Of a stretch of 64,000 nt of DNA, positions 63,712 to 64,000 are shown in pieces (the first letter of the stretch is position 1; the number at the start of each line of letters is the position of its first letter). Source of the stretch: Batillaria attramentaria (Eukaryota > Mollusca > Gastropoda > Batillariidae); NCBI GenBank assembly GCA_018292915.2, contig JACVVK020000093.1:1455001-1519000 (forward strand). Direction: 5' to 3'. The notes below the pieces were generated by a model that did not search any database, was not told the origin of the DNA, and saw only the letters and a program-made list of their open reading frames with translations. The position numbers and the translations under genes were made by a program.

Positions 63712-64000
63712 GTTTGTGTCTAGTTTGGTTATTTCGTGATGTTTTAAAGCGTTTAGTCTGTGGATGCACAGTAATTGTAAAGCTCTAGTAGGGTTCTTGT
63801 TGTTGTCGATGATGATGATGATGATGATGATGTCTTGTAAAGTGCTGTAAGCATTCTCATAGTGCAGGGAAATGGGAAGGGGAAATTGATAAAAAGAGCT
63901 GAAACGACAGGAAACAAAGTGCGCAGCAGGAGTGTAGGAGTGGGTGAGTTTGCATTAGCACTGGGAGAGGTTGTCCAGTGTGTGTGATGCCATGTTGTTG
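63712..64000 (+). other. Intron 41, start
   Basis: Contains a short (GAT)n at 63810-63832 and SINE-like 3' text (GTAAAGTGCTGTAAGCATTC). No exon seen before the edge. Confidence 0.5.

Overview
The window looks like genomic DNA from a lophotrochozoan animal, most likely a mollusc. The evidence is the protein content (unc-79 family, small exons, long repeat-filled introns), GT-AG introns, several tRNA-headed SINE families, 3'-end pieces of non-LTR retrotransposons, many MITE-like elements and very abundant (GT)n/(CA)n microsatellites. Nothing prokaryotic or viral was seen. All exon calls were read by eye from splice sites, reading-frame phase and remembered protein families; no search was run.

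Layout. (1) About 1.4-9.2 kb, plus strand: a seven-exon gene for a predicted type II membrane protein of about 463 residues. It has one N-terminal membrane segment, a short variable stem encoded by small phase 1-1 exons (two of them paralogous) and a C-terminal domain resembling the DUF1647 group of invertebrate secretory-pathway proteins. (2) About 9.2-16.9 kb: no convincing gene. It holds low-complexity G/T DNA, SINE copies, two long inverted-repeat (foldback) elements and an 85-86 bp minisatellite. (3) 16.9-21.5 kb, minus strand: at least four exons of a small conserved-looking protein I do not recognise. (4) 21.5-22.3 kb: a 761 bp divergent intergenic region that probably serves as a shared promoter. 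(5) 22.286 kb to the right edge, plus strand: 41 coding exons of UNC79, the large scaffold subunit of the NALCN sodium-leak channel complex. It covers about 1917 residues from the start Met and is cut off by the window end. Every junction keeps phase except exon 19, which lacks one base.

The introns of UNC79 are full of mobile DNA. The most notable are two MITE families with different sequences but the same signature: termini starting CAGG and perfect or near-perfect 6-bp target-site duplications, seen at five insertions. A third element (CA-GGATGTCACTGG ends) has a 7-bp duplication. A tRNA-Arg-like SINE family shows perfect 13-15 bp target duplications at three insertions, so it was active recently. 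The three genes show no evident functional link; only the divergent UNC79/minus-strand pair suggests shared regulation.
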